This document shows, piece after piece, positions 47,828-57,983 of a stretch of 64,000 bases of DNA (positions within the stretch are counted from its first letter, which is position 1; every line of letters begins with the position of its first letter). Location: contig JAIWZP010000039.1 in NCBI GenBank assembly GCA_025201375.1, positions 1-64,000 of the forward strand, given 5' to 3'. The notes beneath the pieces are model-generated. The model did not search any database, was not told where the DNA came from, and was given only the letters and a program-made list of their open reading frames with translations. Position numbers and translations under genes: made by a program. The stretch comes from Gongronella butleri. Taxonomy: Eukaryota; Mucoromycota; Mucoromycetes; Mucorales; Cunninghamellaceae.

Positions 47828-48244
47828 GTGCATAAACCGTTTGTGATTTCAAATTTTAAACACCGCCATCAGATTCTATGACCTCAATTACGTCAGAAAA
47901 TCGGTTTTCTGGAGTCTCTAGGGCCTCTAGATGGCAAGCAATGCATACATTCCGCAAAAGATGAAAATTTTAAAACCGGCCAAAAATGGCTGTGCATACT
48001 CCTGACTCTGATTCAAATGCACATGCAAAGTGAAATTTTTGTATCTCCAGTGGCTCCTGAGAAATAGGCCAAAATGTGGCTTTGACATGCACTAGGCAAA
48101 ATCACAATATCTCAGGAATGCAAAATCACAGGAGACTGAAACTTGGTCAAAACTAAAATCAGAATCAAAGCTACATTTTTCATTAGTAGCTCGTCCCGAT
48201 TAGGCAATTGTAAAGGCCAAAAATCGATGGTAGGCGTATAAGGC
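47828..48244 (-). repeat. 417-bp inverted repeat, right arm
   Basis: Reverse-complement partner of 39937-40353; see that entry for landmarks. The arms differ by a few substitutions and balanced small indels. Confidence 0.9.
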
Positions 48245-48818
48245 ACTTTAGCCTCAATGCATCCCAAACAGGTAACTCCAAAGATTTGCTATTGACAGAC
48301 AAAATGGCAGGTCGCCCCAACTTGAGAAAAAATTCCAAAGAGTGACGCATGAACGGCGATCGACTGAAAAAAGTGCCTACTTGATCGGTTGAAATTATTT
48401 TTTCACCAATTCATGTTTGACTCCTTCCCAAAATACTGTAGCAATTTGGTTTTTGTGCGCTGAGTGGGCTGCTGTTATGCCCGCAAAGCCAAGATTCACG
48501 CCATACATTTTTTTCTTTTCTTACGCGCTCCTGTGCCATCCCTCCTCAAGGCTGTCCCCTTCGCGCGACCGCTCTTAGCCCCTAATTCCTGATGGTCAAC
48601 GCCAATGCACGATGACCCAACCTCCTAACATGCAATATTGACCCTTAACATGGCGTTAAATCCCCTTTTTAATGATGGATCCTTCAGATCCATCATCTTG
48701 ACTCATCTGCAGATACTGTACGACCCCCTATTTTCCCTTGATCCCTAGAGTATAAAAGGACATCCGCACAGCGCATGTCCTTCCTTTTTCCCTTATCTCC
48801 ATTATCACAAATTAAACG

Positions 48819-49508
48819 ATGCTTTACCACCAAAACAACGTCCCCATCGTGCCCACTGCCCCTGTGTCTTTCTGTGGGCAAAACAGCAGCTGCTCGTTGT
48901 AAATACAGTAATCCAAGCTCAGAAAGACCGCGGGTTGCGACGCGGGACGCGCACACGTAATTACTGTAACTCCCTATAATGCTTGCTTGATGTATTCGTG
49001 AAGAAATCATTGTCATCAAAGCGCTATCAAGTACTGCAAATCTCGGTAGTTTTTTAAGCATTTGTTTACTGTGTTTTTCGTTGATAAAGAACACCTTTAT
49101 TGGCATACTGTATTATTTTTGTACAAACACCACAAGACCACATTGAAGGCGTACTGTAAAACAGCCCGACGTTTAACTTCCATGAAAGGAGCAAAACCGA
49201 AGTTGCTGAATGAGCAATACCGGTATCATCGCAGCAACCTTTGCGAGACCTTGAGGAACTGCTCAGGAACGAAGATGCATGATCTTCCGTTTCCTCAAGA
49301 GCAACTGCTGGATGATGCCGCCATTCCCCCAGTTATCAGTACTGCCTACGAAGATCGGCCACAAACCAGGAAGCGAGGGGGCCGAGGAGGGCTGAGTTTG
49401 TCCAAGCAATTCGCCATCTGGGAGGTTGTGTACGTCAACGGGACCACGTACGAGCATTTGGCCCAGACAAGATTGGCATGCATTCCAAAAACGACATGCC
49501 ATCGATAG
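48819..49508 (+). pseudogene. Possible truncated gene of unknown type
   Basis: TATAAAAGG at 48751 precedes an ATG at 48819 and a short open exon ending at 48898 before GTAAAT. A second open stretch (about 49150-49508) reads GGRGGLSLSKQFAIWEVVYV, which looks protein-like, and is then cut by a tandem repeat that adds a stop. No acceptor site can be fixed with confidence and no family is recognised. It may be the 5' part of another transposase gene. Confidence 0.3.
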
Positions 49509-49712
49509 GAAAAATAGAATTTGCCGTATGTCTTGGTCGAAAAAAATTGGGCCAAAATGGCAAAACGACATGCCATCGATAGGAAAAATAGAATTTGCCG
49601 TATGTCTTGGTCGAAAATTGGGCCAAAATGGCAAAACGAGAAACGACATGCCATCGATAGGAAAAATAGAATTTGCCGTATGTCTTGGTCGAAAATTGGG
49701 CCAAAATGGCAA
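49488..49712 (+). repeat. Tandem repeat, three units of 71-75 bp
   Basis: Each unit contains ACGACATGCCATCGATAGG, AATAGAATTTGCCGTATGTC and TTGGGCCAAAATGGC. A short inverted piece (TACGGCAAATTCTATTTTTCC) follows at 49757-49777, so the array may be the expanded end of a small foldback element. Confidence 0.92.
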
Positions 49713-50554
49713 AAAATGGCTGAGTCAGCTCAAGAAATACAGTAGTGACATACTGTACGGCAAATTCTATTTTTCCATCTTGAGCTAGCTACTGTAGGAG
49801 TGTAGGTCAAAGCTCGGCTCGTTGGCTCGTTAAGAAGCCCTATATACTGTAACAGTTCTACACTTCCACTGTAATTCAGTGAAAAGAGGCACTGGAAAAT
49901 AAATCAAGTGGCAACGTTGTCGGGCAATCCATCAAGGCGTACTGTGTGCGTACAGTACAGTAATTTTGCGCAAATTACACGTAAAATTGCGTAAATGAGC
50001 ATTTTACTGTATTTGTCCATTTAGTTGGCGGGCAGTATTTTTTTTCTGCACGCAAAGTAAATTTTTCCACGCGCAAAGCAAATTGAGCACGCGCAAAGTG
50101 GAATTGAGGTGAGCGCAAATTGGAATTGTGGGGCACGCAGATTGTTAGTGTGGGGCGCGCAGATTGGTGGTGTGGTGCACGCAAACTGGTGGTGTGAGGC
50201 GCGCAGATTGGTAGTGTGAGGTGCGCAAATTGTTTGGGTAATCGAAGCTCTACAATTGGCTGATCCACTTGCACAAACAAAGCATCAAGTGTGACTCTGT
50301 TCGTGGTATTAATTTGGGGCTCCTAACACGCTTTGTCGTTGAGAAATGACGCGTTTCACTAATTGCATAAATTTGGTACTAACTCAGCAATAACGTGTCT
50401 TCCTCGCGTTTCCTCAGCACATTTCGCGTCTTTGGCGACGCTTTTTTAAAGAATTTTGTTTGGGATCTCAAACGCGTGTCCTCCTCGAAAAAAGTCGCGT
50501 TTCATCCAAAATCATTAAAAAATTTCCTTGCCCACCCAACCACCCTTTTTTTAT

Positions 50555-51547
50555 TTAATTAGTTTCTGAATTACGTAGAGCAGTAGTAAAGTACTGTCTA
50601 AAGTTACTTTCACATTTAGTAATCATATCTTCTAAACAATGCGGGTCTATTAAATTCAGCGCGTTGTTGAATCGTACTGTCGTAGTGGAGTCTCCTGCTT
50701 TACGATCAACATTTGACAGCATCACCTTCCAAAATTGCTTGCATGGGTTCAATTCGCAATCGATGCATGGAATTCGCAAGTACTTGAAGCCTTTCATGGT
50801 TGCATATTGGTGTACAAAAGAATTTTTGTCCAAGGACAGACTGCTGACGAGGACGAAGCAGCCGCGGTAACCTTGCTCCAATCGATCAAGCGTGTCACAC
50901 AGAAACTTGCTATATTGGTCGTCGTGGCGATCTTGGTGGTGTGGAACTTGCAGTCTGAAGCTGGCAACACCTACAGAACAAATCGCAACCATGGCCTTTC
51001 TTGATTGCTGGGGTTTTTTTGGCTGTTTGGCAGGCGAGTCGTAAGGAACGTGACAATCGAACAAATCAAAAGTCATTTCGTCAAAAAAGATGCAATTTCG
51101 CAAGTAGTCCATGGATGGGTTTGCCCATCCAACAAGGAAATCTTCTCGTTCAATGGTTTCATCATAATCAACAGACAGAGGAGTTGGGCGCAATGACAAG
51201 GAGATCGAGAAATTGTTCTTGATGCAAGAGCTAATTGCAGACTTGCTGACCTTGAGGTTCTCGAATTGCGCACAGAGATCCTTGTGGATGTCGACAACCG
51301 TCAAGACCGCGTTATTGCCATCGATTTTTTCTTGAATGTATGCTTTGTGCTCATCACAGATTTGGTTCTTTTTTTTGCTGGAGGCCACGCGGTTGGGGTT
51401 GGTGAAATCTTGATACCATCGTTGAGCAATGCGAGATGTCACACCAAATTTCTTTGCTGCAGCACGGCCGCTACATCGAGTTTCCAGTATATGATTGACT
51501 ACATCATTTTTTTCTTTGGCAGTGTAGACTCTCTTGGGCCTGGGCAT
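50555..51547 (-). CDS. Transposase-like protein with broken catalytic triad
   Basis: Uninterrupted frame of 330 residues; the ATG at 51547 is the first true ATG. The N-terminus is a helix-turn-helix (TAKEKNDVVNHILETRCSG, then AAKKFGVTSRIAQRWYQDF). The DDE region aligns with the + strand transposase of the same element. The first Asp is kept (CIFFDEMTFD). The second site reads VLVSSLSLDKN, where the paralogue has VMDNAPIHK, so Asp is replaced by Ser. The third reads LNPCKQFWK against LNPIEEFWA, so Glu is replaced by Lys. Full length without stops despite loss of two catalytic residues suggests retention for a non-catalytic role, such as DNA binding or regulation. Confidence 0.8.
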   Translation of the reverse strand: MPRPKRVYTAKEKNDVVNHILETRCSGRAAAKKFGVTSRIAQRWYQDFTNPNRVASSKKKNQICDEHKAYIQEKIDGNNAVLTVVDIHKDLCAQFENLKVSKSAISSCIKNNFSISLSLRPTPLSVDYDETIEREDFLVGWANPSMDYLRNCIFFDEMTFDLFDCHVPYDSPAKQPKKPQQSRKAMVAICSVGVASFRLQVPHHQDRHDDQYSKFLCDTLDRLEQGYRGCFVLVSSLSLDKNSFVHQYATMKGFKYLRIPCIDCELNPCKQFWKVMLSNVDRKAGDSTTTVRFNNALNLIDPHCLEDMITKCESNFRQYFTTALRNSETN

Positions 51548-51729
51548 TTCAGTGCGTTTTTTCAAAAAAAAAGTTGCGCAAAAAGGAATAAAGATTGCTC
51601 CTAATATGTATTCGATGCGCCCCTTGTCAACTGTGCAACATGGGATGCCATTGCATCATGCGATGTGCGCTGTGCGACAAAAAAATTGCCAATCGCAGCG
51701 TCCGCGTTGGGAAATGCCTGTCAAAGAGT

Positions 51730-51960
51730 GCGACAACAAAAAAGTCAGTATGCGACTGGCCACTTTTGGCCGTTTTTGATCGTCGCCCGCGGAACCTTAC
51801 GTTGATCTCTGCAGGCATTGGGATGTGGTCGTTTTTGGCCGTTTTTGTTGGCCGTTTTTGGCCGTTTTTTGATCGTCGCCCATGGAACCTTACATTGATC
51901 TCCGCAGGCATTGGGATGTGGCCATTTTTGGCCGTTTCTGGCAGCAGTTGTTGGCCGCAT
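51730..51960 (+). repeat. Two-unit tandem repeat inside the 5.4-kb element
   Basis: Two units of roughly 110 bp share TTTTTGATCGTCGCCC, GGAACCTTAC and TTGATCTCYGCAGGCATTGG, with GGCCGTTTTT as filler. Non-coding. Confidence 0.85.
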
Positions 51961-52068
51961 TTCCTTGTCATTCGTCGTACCCTATGCAAAGCCATACACG
52001 TGGTGTTCAAATAACAGTCGGAACACAAAATCACCAAAAAAACACCAAAAAAAGACTGCGATAGCGCT

Positions 52069-52236
52069 TTATTGCGATGTCAATTGAAAATACAGCTCCG
52101 GATCCTCAATTCGAATCAAATCAATGGGCGCCTGGCGGTGAAATGCACGCGCGTACTTGATCACTGTCGTCTTGCTCTTTATTCCAAGCTGGACGGCCAA
52201 TGCACGCGCGGATGGTCGCTTTTCTTTGGGCGCCAT
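52069..52236 (-). CDS. Small HTH-like open frame in the 5.4-kb element
   Basis: ATG at 52236, stop at 52069, 55 residues. The sequence includes RPSARALAVQLGIKSKTTVI, which resembles a helix-turn-helix of transposase type. It overlaps (TAATG) the end of an upstream open frame on the same strand (52511-52236) that ends LSSDAKLQIFKKYS, another HTH-like start. The two may be exons of one small gene, or remains of a third transposase N-terminus. Weak evidence. Confidence 0.35.
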   Translation of the reverse strand: MAPKEKRPSARALAVQLGIKSKTTVIKYARAFHRQAPIDLIRIEDPELYFQLTSQ

Positions 52237-53131
52237 TACGTACTGTACTTCTTAAAAATTTGAAGCTTGGCATCCGAACTCAACGGTTTCCGGCCACGTG
52301 TCGGAAGTGGCCCCAGTCGTCTGTTAAGAGTCGGACTAGAAGTAGCCACAAGAGCCGTAAAAGTGCCCATTTTCGTGGTAGTGGCCAACGTGTCCAAAGG
52401 AGGGGACACCATATCCGCAGAAGAGACAGTCATATCCTTGGAGGTGGTCAGTCTCTCTGTGGATAGCGCCAGGCTCGGGGAAAGGGCCGGCGTATCCGTG
52501 AAACGGGTCATACCCGTGGTGTACTGTATAACGGCAATTCTTCTGTATTAGAAGAAAAAGTCTGCATCGGTATGGACTCATGGTGCCCATTGCACAGATG
52601 TGAGTCAATCTCCATAGGCTCAAAGAACGCAAACATGTTGTATAGTAAGCGAAAAACAGCTATTTTGGTGTCAGTTTTGCTTTGTGCGCAATAAAAAGGA
52701 CCACGACAAGCGTGACACCTGGAAATGTCAGGATCCGCCCCGCGTTCCCGACATGTGCCACGCCTTTTTGATCCTTTTTCCTTTTTTTTTCTTTTGCGTG
52801 GATCGCTCGCTTCCTCACGCCACCATGACCATCCGCCCTTGCCTCGTCTCTCTGCCCCCTTTCTGGCTTACCGCCCATGAATGCCCTTCCTTGCCTTGTT
52901 TTGTCTCACGCGTGCCCCACTCCTTTGGCCGCGCCCTCTTTCCTTTTTTTTTGGGAATTGCCCATCCAGCTTCCGCCGCTGACACTTTTGGAAGCCCGAC
53001 TGGGCAATCCCCATCATCGGCTGCCCATTTAAGCAGCCGCTTCCCCTTTTTCTTTACCTGATCATTCCCCTGTTTGCCACATCGTCCCCTGTCCCTTTTC
53101 CTTGTCCCAATAAAAGCTCATTGTCCGAATC

Positions 53132-54884
53132 ATGCACCACAGCCCATCGCCAAGGCATCGACAGCGCCGTGAGAGCATTTCCTCGCTTGACGAGGAATTG
53201 CTCGAACTAGGCATAGAGGTCGATGTCTCCACGCCAGCCCCCGCGCCTGCATTGTCCCCGGACGTGACGCCCGAGGTCCAGCAAACGCGTGCGCCTGACA
53301 GGAAAAAAAATCACAGCGGCGCCATAAATTGGCGTTTTGTGGCACATAAAAAATATAAAGCACGATGCCAATCTGTTTTTTTTTTGCTGCAGTTGTTACT
53401 TTTCCTCAAGATGTCCGCTAACTGGAATTAAAGAGTGCCAATTGACCAAGATGATGATCAAGATGATCAATATGAAAATGATCCCTTCGTGCACGACTTC
53501 AGTTTTGCACAAGTGGATGATCTGATGGAAGAAATCTCGAGCGAGACTATGGATATGGAAGCAACCGTGTCTGATCCGCAAGTTCAATACAAGGTCGTGG
53601 AAAATGACTGGGCTAAACAAGCTGATGCACCAATTATGACGCTCATGAGCTACCAGGAGACGTATGTGAGGCCCGTAGTGCCCATTTCGTCCATCTGCAA
53701 GGATCGCCCCGAAGAGACGACGCCGCTGCCCCTTACGGCCAAGCGTGGCAAGTATCGAAAATACACCGCAGAGCAGGTGGAAAAGCTCATCCACTTGGTC
53801 ATTGAGCAAGGTAAATGCTTTAAAAAAACGAGCAAAAATAAAAAAGAGCATTCACAACAATTTTAATTTTATCAGGCATGACGGCAAAGACGCGGGCTTA
53901 TCTGTGGGCATTGTGGTTCGTACAGCCCAGTCGTACGTCAAACGCTACCGCGAAGATGCAGAGCAACGAGTTCCGGTGTCAGGTGCAGGGCATGGTCGCG
54001 GTGGCAACCGGAAGCTCTTCCAGGAGCACACACAGGCCTTGATTGAATTTTGGGAAGCGAAAAATGCGGCTACGTTGGAAGAAGCCCGTGACATGCTTGC
54101 CAGCAAGTTTGACGGCTTTACAATTACTCTCTCTGGTCTGCGAAAGCACGCCGTCGAACATTGCAAACTTACTCTGAAGAAACTGGAGAAATTGCCTGCC
54201 GCTCGCGCCTCGGATCGTGTCTTGGATCTGCGACGCGAGACCTTCTTGCTGCAGTGGAACAGCCTACCTGACTTGGACTATTTGTCATCGTGTGTGTTTA
54301 TTGATGAAGCTGGTTTTAACATGCACCTCCGACGTGGATTTGGCTGGTCCAAGAAGGGAACTCCGGCCAAGGCAGTGGTCCCTACCCAAAAAGGTGTCAA
54401 CATCACCATCATGGGCGCGATGTGCGAGCTCGGTGTGGTTTGTTTGTCGCTGCGTAAGCCGCAAGTCTGTATAAGCGTCAAAAATGGCAAAAAGGTCAAG
54501 GGTGTCGTGGGCACGAGAACAGCCGACTACATCGCTTTCATCTCTTCGGTCATGGATGTTCTCGATGCCCGTGCAATGAACGGCCGATTTTTAGTGATGG
54601 ACAACGCCCCAATCCACAAGTCCCCCATGATTCGCGACCTAGTCGAGTCTCGAGGATATAGGGTGCTGTACCTCCCCCCGTGGTCCCCCTTCCTCAATCC
54701 CATTGAGGAATTTTGGGCCAAGGTGAAGGCAGGTGTCCGCAGGTCGGAATTGACCGACAACGACTCTTTGACGCCGAGAATCTTGGAGTCAGCCAGGCTT
54801 GTGACCCCTGACGATTGTGTTGGGTGGATCAAGCACTCTGTGTCCTTCTTTGATCGCTGCCTCAATAGAGAAAAAATTTTGTAA
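53132..54884 (+). CDS. Tc1/IS630-superfamily transposase, DD34E, of the 5.4-kb element
   Basis: The reliable coding parts are an exon ending at 53810 (open from 53435, acidic, with KRGKYRKYTAEQVEKLI) and the long exon to 54884. An ATG at 53132 opens a Ser/Pro-rich exon after a promoter-like AATAAAAG, but its junction to 53435 is unresolved. The DDE domain is complete: CVFIDEAGFN, FLVMDNAPIHK and PFLNPIEEFWAKVK, with 34 residues between the last two acids. At the intron after EQG, the near acceptor (53874-53875) gives MTAK and then a frameshift, while an acceptor at 53888-53889 enters the frame DAGLSVGIVVRTAQ directly. Either the farther AG is used, or one base was lost and the gene is dead. 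Confidence 0.7.
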
Positions 54885-55637
54885 AAAAAAAGCATAATAA
54901 AATAGGGTAGTTGGGTGGGCAAGGAAATTTTTTAATGATTTTGGATGAAACGCGACTTTTTTCGAGGAGGACACGCGTTTGAGGTCCCAAACAAAAATTT
55001 TTAAAAAAGCGTCGCCAAAGACGCGAAATGTGCTGAGGTAACGCGAGGACGGCGCGTTATTGCTGAGTTAGTACCAAATTTATGCAATTAGTGAAACGCG
55101 TCATTTCTCAACGACAAAGCGTGTTAGGAGCCCCAAATTAATACCACGAACAGAGTCACACTTGATGCTTTGTTTGTGCAAGTGGATCAGCCAATTGAGC
55201 TTCGATTACCCAAACAATTTGCGCACCTCACACTACCAATCTGCGCGCCTCACACCACCAGTTTGCGTGCACCACACCACCAATCTGCGCGCCCCACACT
55301 AACAATCTGCGTGTCCCACAATTCCAATTTGCGCTCACCTCAATTCCACTTTGCGCGTGCTCAATTTGCTTCGCGCGTGGAAAAATTTACTTTGCGTGCA
55401 GAAAAAAAATACTGCCCGCCAACTACTGTAAATGGACAAATACAGTAATTTCGATTGACCGAAGTTCCTAATAAGGGAATACACACAAGCGGAGTATTAA
55501 AACGCGGGAAACGCGACATCGGTTCAAAAAACTCCGACGTCGGGCTCTAAAATGAACATATCCGCCCATCTCCGCAGCTGATCTTAAAATGCGAAAAAAA
55601 TTACAAAAAAATTATGTCAAAAAAAATAAAAAAAATG

Positions 55638-55719
55638 CGTCAGCGACAGGATTCGAACCTGTGCGGCGAAACGCCATGTGATTTCGAGTCACACTCCTTA
55701 ACCACTCGGACACACTGAC
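55638..55719 (-). tRNA. tRNA-Ser (anticodon CGA)
   Basis: On the minus strand the acceptor is GTCAGTG with CGCTGAC plus discriminator G. The anticodon loop is CTCGAAA inside stem TGTGA/TCACA, giving CGA, which reads TCG serine codons. A long variable arm (GGCG-TTT-CGCC) and T-arm ACAGG-TTCGAAT-CCTGT follow. The long variable arm fits tRNA-Ser. A T-rich stretch directly downstream on the minus strand serves as terminator. No intron. It lies about 190 bp from the end of the 5.4-kb transposon. Confidence 0.95.
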
Positions 55720-55739
55720 AATTTTTTTTCTCGACGCGA

Positions 55740-56788
55740 CTGGATCATCTTGGAGCTTCTCCAACATTTTTGTATCGGAGTTTAAACCTTGTACGGTGTC
55801 GCCGCATCACTAAAAATGGGTCCCCGGTGTCTGCAAAATCATGCATGGATTTTTCAAAGAAAAAAATCTGAAAAATTGAACTTTTTGGGCCACCTGCGCG
55901 TCTGGCATGAAACAGGGGCTTTCGTAGTGCCATTGATAATGAAATAGGCACTTTTGGAAAGCCAAATTATGCATCAGAAGCTTTAAATACCGAATGATGA
56001 CGAGCGAAATCGCGAAACGCGCACAATTTTTTTTTTTTTTTTTGCGTGCTGCCAGAGGTTCAAGCCTCAAATGCTTACACAAGCGACTCGCTCAATTCTA
56101 ACCACGATGCTATCAACCGTGCTTTGTTCGAAATATTAAAAGTTAATAGTGTTTGTGTCAATGAAAATCGAGTTGAAATGTAGAAAAAAAAAGATGATTG
56201 AATCAACACGCGCTTGGATCAACTTTTAACATGCTGGTCAAATGATAGATATGAAAATGTACCTGTTGGTGTCTTGAATACTGGTGAAACGCATTTAGCG
56301 AGCCAAAGTCTTGCAGTCGTAAAGCGCGAATTTGTGGCGTTCTACCTGATTTTATCAAAAATTGCGATTTGCTCGATAATTATTGTCGCGGCTCATCATT
56401 TTATGGCTTGGTTGTTAGCACGGCAGAGCCTATGAACACCCTTTAGCAAGTTTCTGTGTGGGTTGTGCATGGGCTTAGTGAGATTCAACATGAAAATTGT
56501 TAAAAATGACGCGCCGTTGCGATTGACACGTGACCGACGCGGCGCGACCAAGGAATGACTGTGTAAATGGGTTTTTATTGTTTTGAAACAAAGAAAGAAA
56601 GTAGTCGGAACGAGGAAGAGAGGGGGGCAGCACGCGACGTGTCGCGTTTTTGAGCAAGAGAAAGTAAATGCGAGGGAAAAAGATGCGTCATGAGGCAAAC
56701 AAGTCTAAAGAGCGAGAGTGAAAGAAGGAGAGGGGGGCCGGAGGGGGATCAATGTGTGTGTGTGTGAGTGCGCGTCGGGGGACGTAAT
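55740..56788. other. Intergenic between tRNA-Ser and PAM17
   Basis: No gene is supported. A tRNA-like patch at about 56040-56125 is discussed among rejected items. The right part (56560-56788) is the PAM17 3' flank, purine-rich, with a short GT run at 56752-56766. Confidence 0.5.
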
Positions 56789-57430
56789 TTACATGGCATC
56801 CTCTTCGGCGGCGCCGCCAAAGACGCCCTTGCGATAGTGTTCGCGCTGCTTTCGCAGCCATGATCGATAGTCGGACACGGACTGGATCTTCTCGCCATAG
56901 TAGTCAGGGACGGGGTTGCGGATGGAATTGAGGCGCGCGTCAGCGCGGTTCTTCTTGATGCGCTCGTAAAACGCCTTGTCGCGCGCATCCATCTCAGGCA
57001 CGTACTTGCGGTACGCGAGCTTGAACATCAAGTCGCCAAACACGGGGCCGGCAAGGAAACCGCAGAAGCCCTAGAAAACCAACAAAAAAAAAAAAAAAAA
57101 ACAGGTCAATTGAGCTCCATGGGTGCGCTTTTTGCATGATGATTTGTCATTTACAGCGCCAATGGTGGAAATGGCAGCAGCCGCCAAGGGATCCATGCCC
57201 AAAATGAGGGTGGTGGGGTCGATTTGCAGCTGCATGAAATACGAGCCAGTAGCGGCGGCAGGGAAGATGGTGCTGGGGCCGTAGCTGGCAAGTTCAAACA
57301 TGCGTCGCTTGGATCGAAGCTTGAAATAGTCTTGCCACGTGGGAATCAGGGCCTGTTGTTGTGTGGCCATAGCACGGACGAGCTGTGACCGCACAGGTTG
57401 ACGGGCATGGCGAAAGAGGGCAAACGACAT
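56789..57430 (-). CDS. PAM17: Presequence translocase motor subunit Pam17
   Basis: Two exons, 57155-57430 and 56789-57070; 558 nt, 185 residues. A mitochondrial presequence rich in Arg, Ala and Gln (about residues 1-30) precedes TWQDYFKLRSKRR, the conserved Pam17 start. Two membrane segments follow (around STIFPAAATGSYF and LAAAAISTIGAGFCGFLAGP) with the family motif between them (QIDPTTLILGMDPL). The C-terminal matrix part contains RLNSIRNPVPDYYGEKI, the most conserved Pam17 block. Pam17 helps organise the Tim44/Pam16/Pam18 import motor at the TIM23 channel in the inner membrane. The intron sits between the two membrane segments. Confidence 0.93.
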
Positions 57431-57614
57431 GTTGAAAAAGTGCAAAAAAACGTGAAAAGAGAAAAAAAAAAAAAAAATAAGAGAGCCTTTTGGCCCTAGT
57501 TTGGACGCCCAATTGCCAGTGGCTGGCAATTGGACCCCCGCCTTTTTTTCGGTCAGACCAGGCTATGCTTTGGCTTTGCGTGCTCAAAAGCTGAGCTTTG
57601 GCAGTGGTTGGCAA

Positions 57615-57664
<50 letters not shown>

Positions 57665-57983
57665 GAGAAAGCAATCAGCTAGCTACAAAATAACGAGCTT
57701 CATTGCTGCAAAAACGCGTGAAAAATACAATAAAACACGAGTGTAATCAAGCCAAGAATTCATTTGCAATGGGGTCCATTTCTTTTTCATTGTTTATGTG
57801 TGTGTGTGTGCGCCTTTTTATGCACGCTGCCGTGGTTGAAACCCCGACGCCGCATAAAAAAGAAAGCTGGCTCCTATTTTTTTTCTTTAGGTTCCCCCTT
57901 TTTTTCTTCTCTTCCCTCTTTTTCTCTCTTTTCTTGCGTCTTTGTTGACCTTTTCCCCTGCTCTTTCCCCCCTTTTCTCCGTC
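57431..57983. promoter_or_regulatory. Divergent promoter PAM17 / fucosyltransferase-like gene with 46-bp poly(A)
   Basis: The 553-bp region between outward-facing ATGs. It contains an uninterrupted A-run of about 46 bases (57615-57660), an A-run near 57462-57478 and T/C-rich DNA (57890-57980) just before the + strand ATG. Long dA:dT tracts disfavour nucleosomes, so the run may set the open region for both genes; that is inference. Confidence 0.5.

Larger units (their letters stand above)
47332..50003. other. Transposon-remnant DNA rich in TACTGTA/TACAGTA
   Basis: Holds the right 417-bp arm, the 80-bp repeat copy at 47712-47790, a possible truncated gene at 48751-49508 and a 71-75-bp tandem repeat. 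TACTGTA or TACAGTA (the terminus plus TA target of the Tc1/IS630 elements nearby) occurs about a dozen times, for example at 47383, 47551, 48904, 49792 and 49936. Confidence 0.6.
50006..55445. mobile_element. 5.4-kb Tc1/IS630-superfamily element with ~0.5-kb TIRs
   Basis: The long terminal inverted repeats run from 50006 to about 50535 and from about 54910 to 55445, begin CTGTATTTGTCCATTTA and are flanked by TA. They match along their length except for small changes and a 5-bp indel (CAGTA) near the tip. Each arm carries six or seven ~22-bp subrepeats (GCGCGCAGATTGGTGGTGTG type). Inside are two outward-facing transposase genes, a short HTH-like frame and a two-unit tandem repeat. Confidence 0.88.

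Noticed and set aside
56040..56125. tRNA-like patch on the minus strand (TAGCATCGTGGTTAG, GGCTTGAACC, then an A-run)
   Set aside because: A- and B-box-like pieces are present, but the acceptor and T stems do not pair. It could be a tRNA-derived SINE end or tRNA relic; too weak to annotate.
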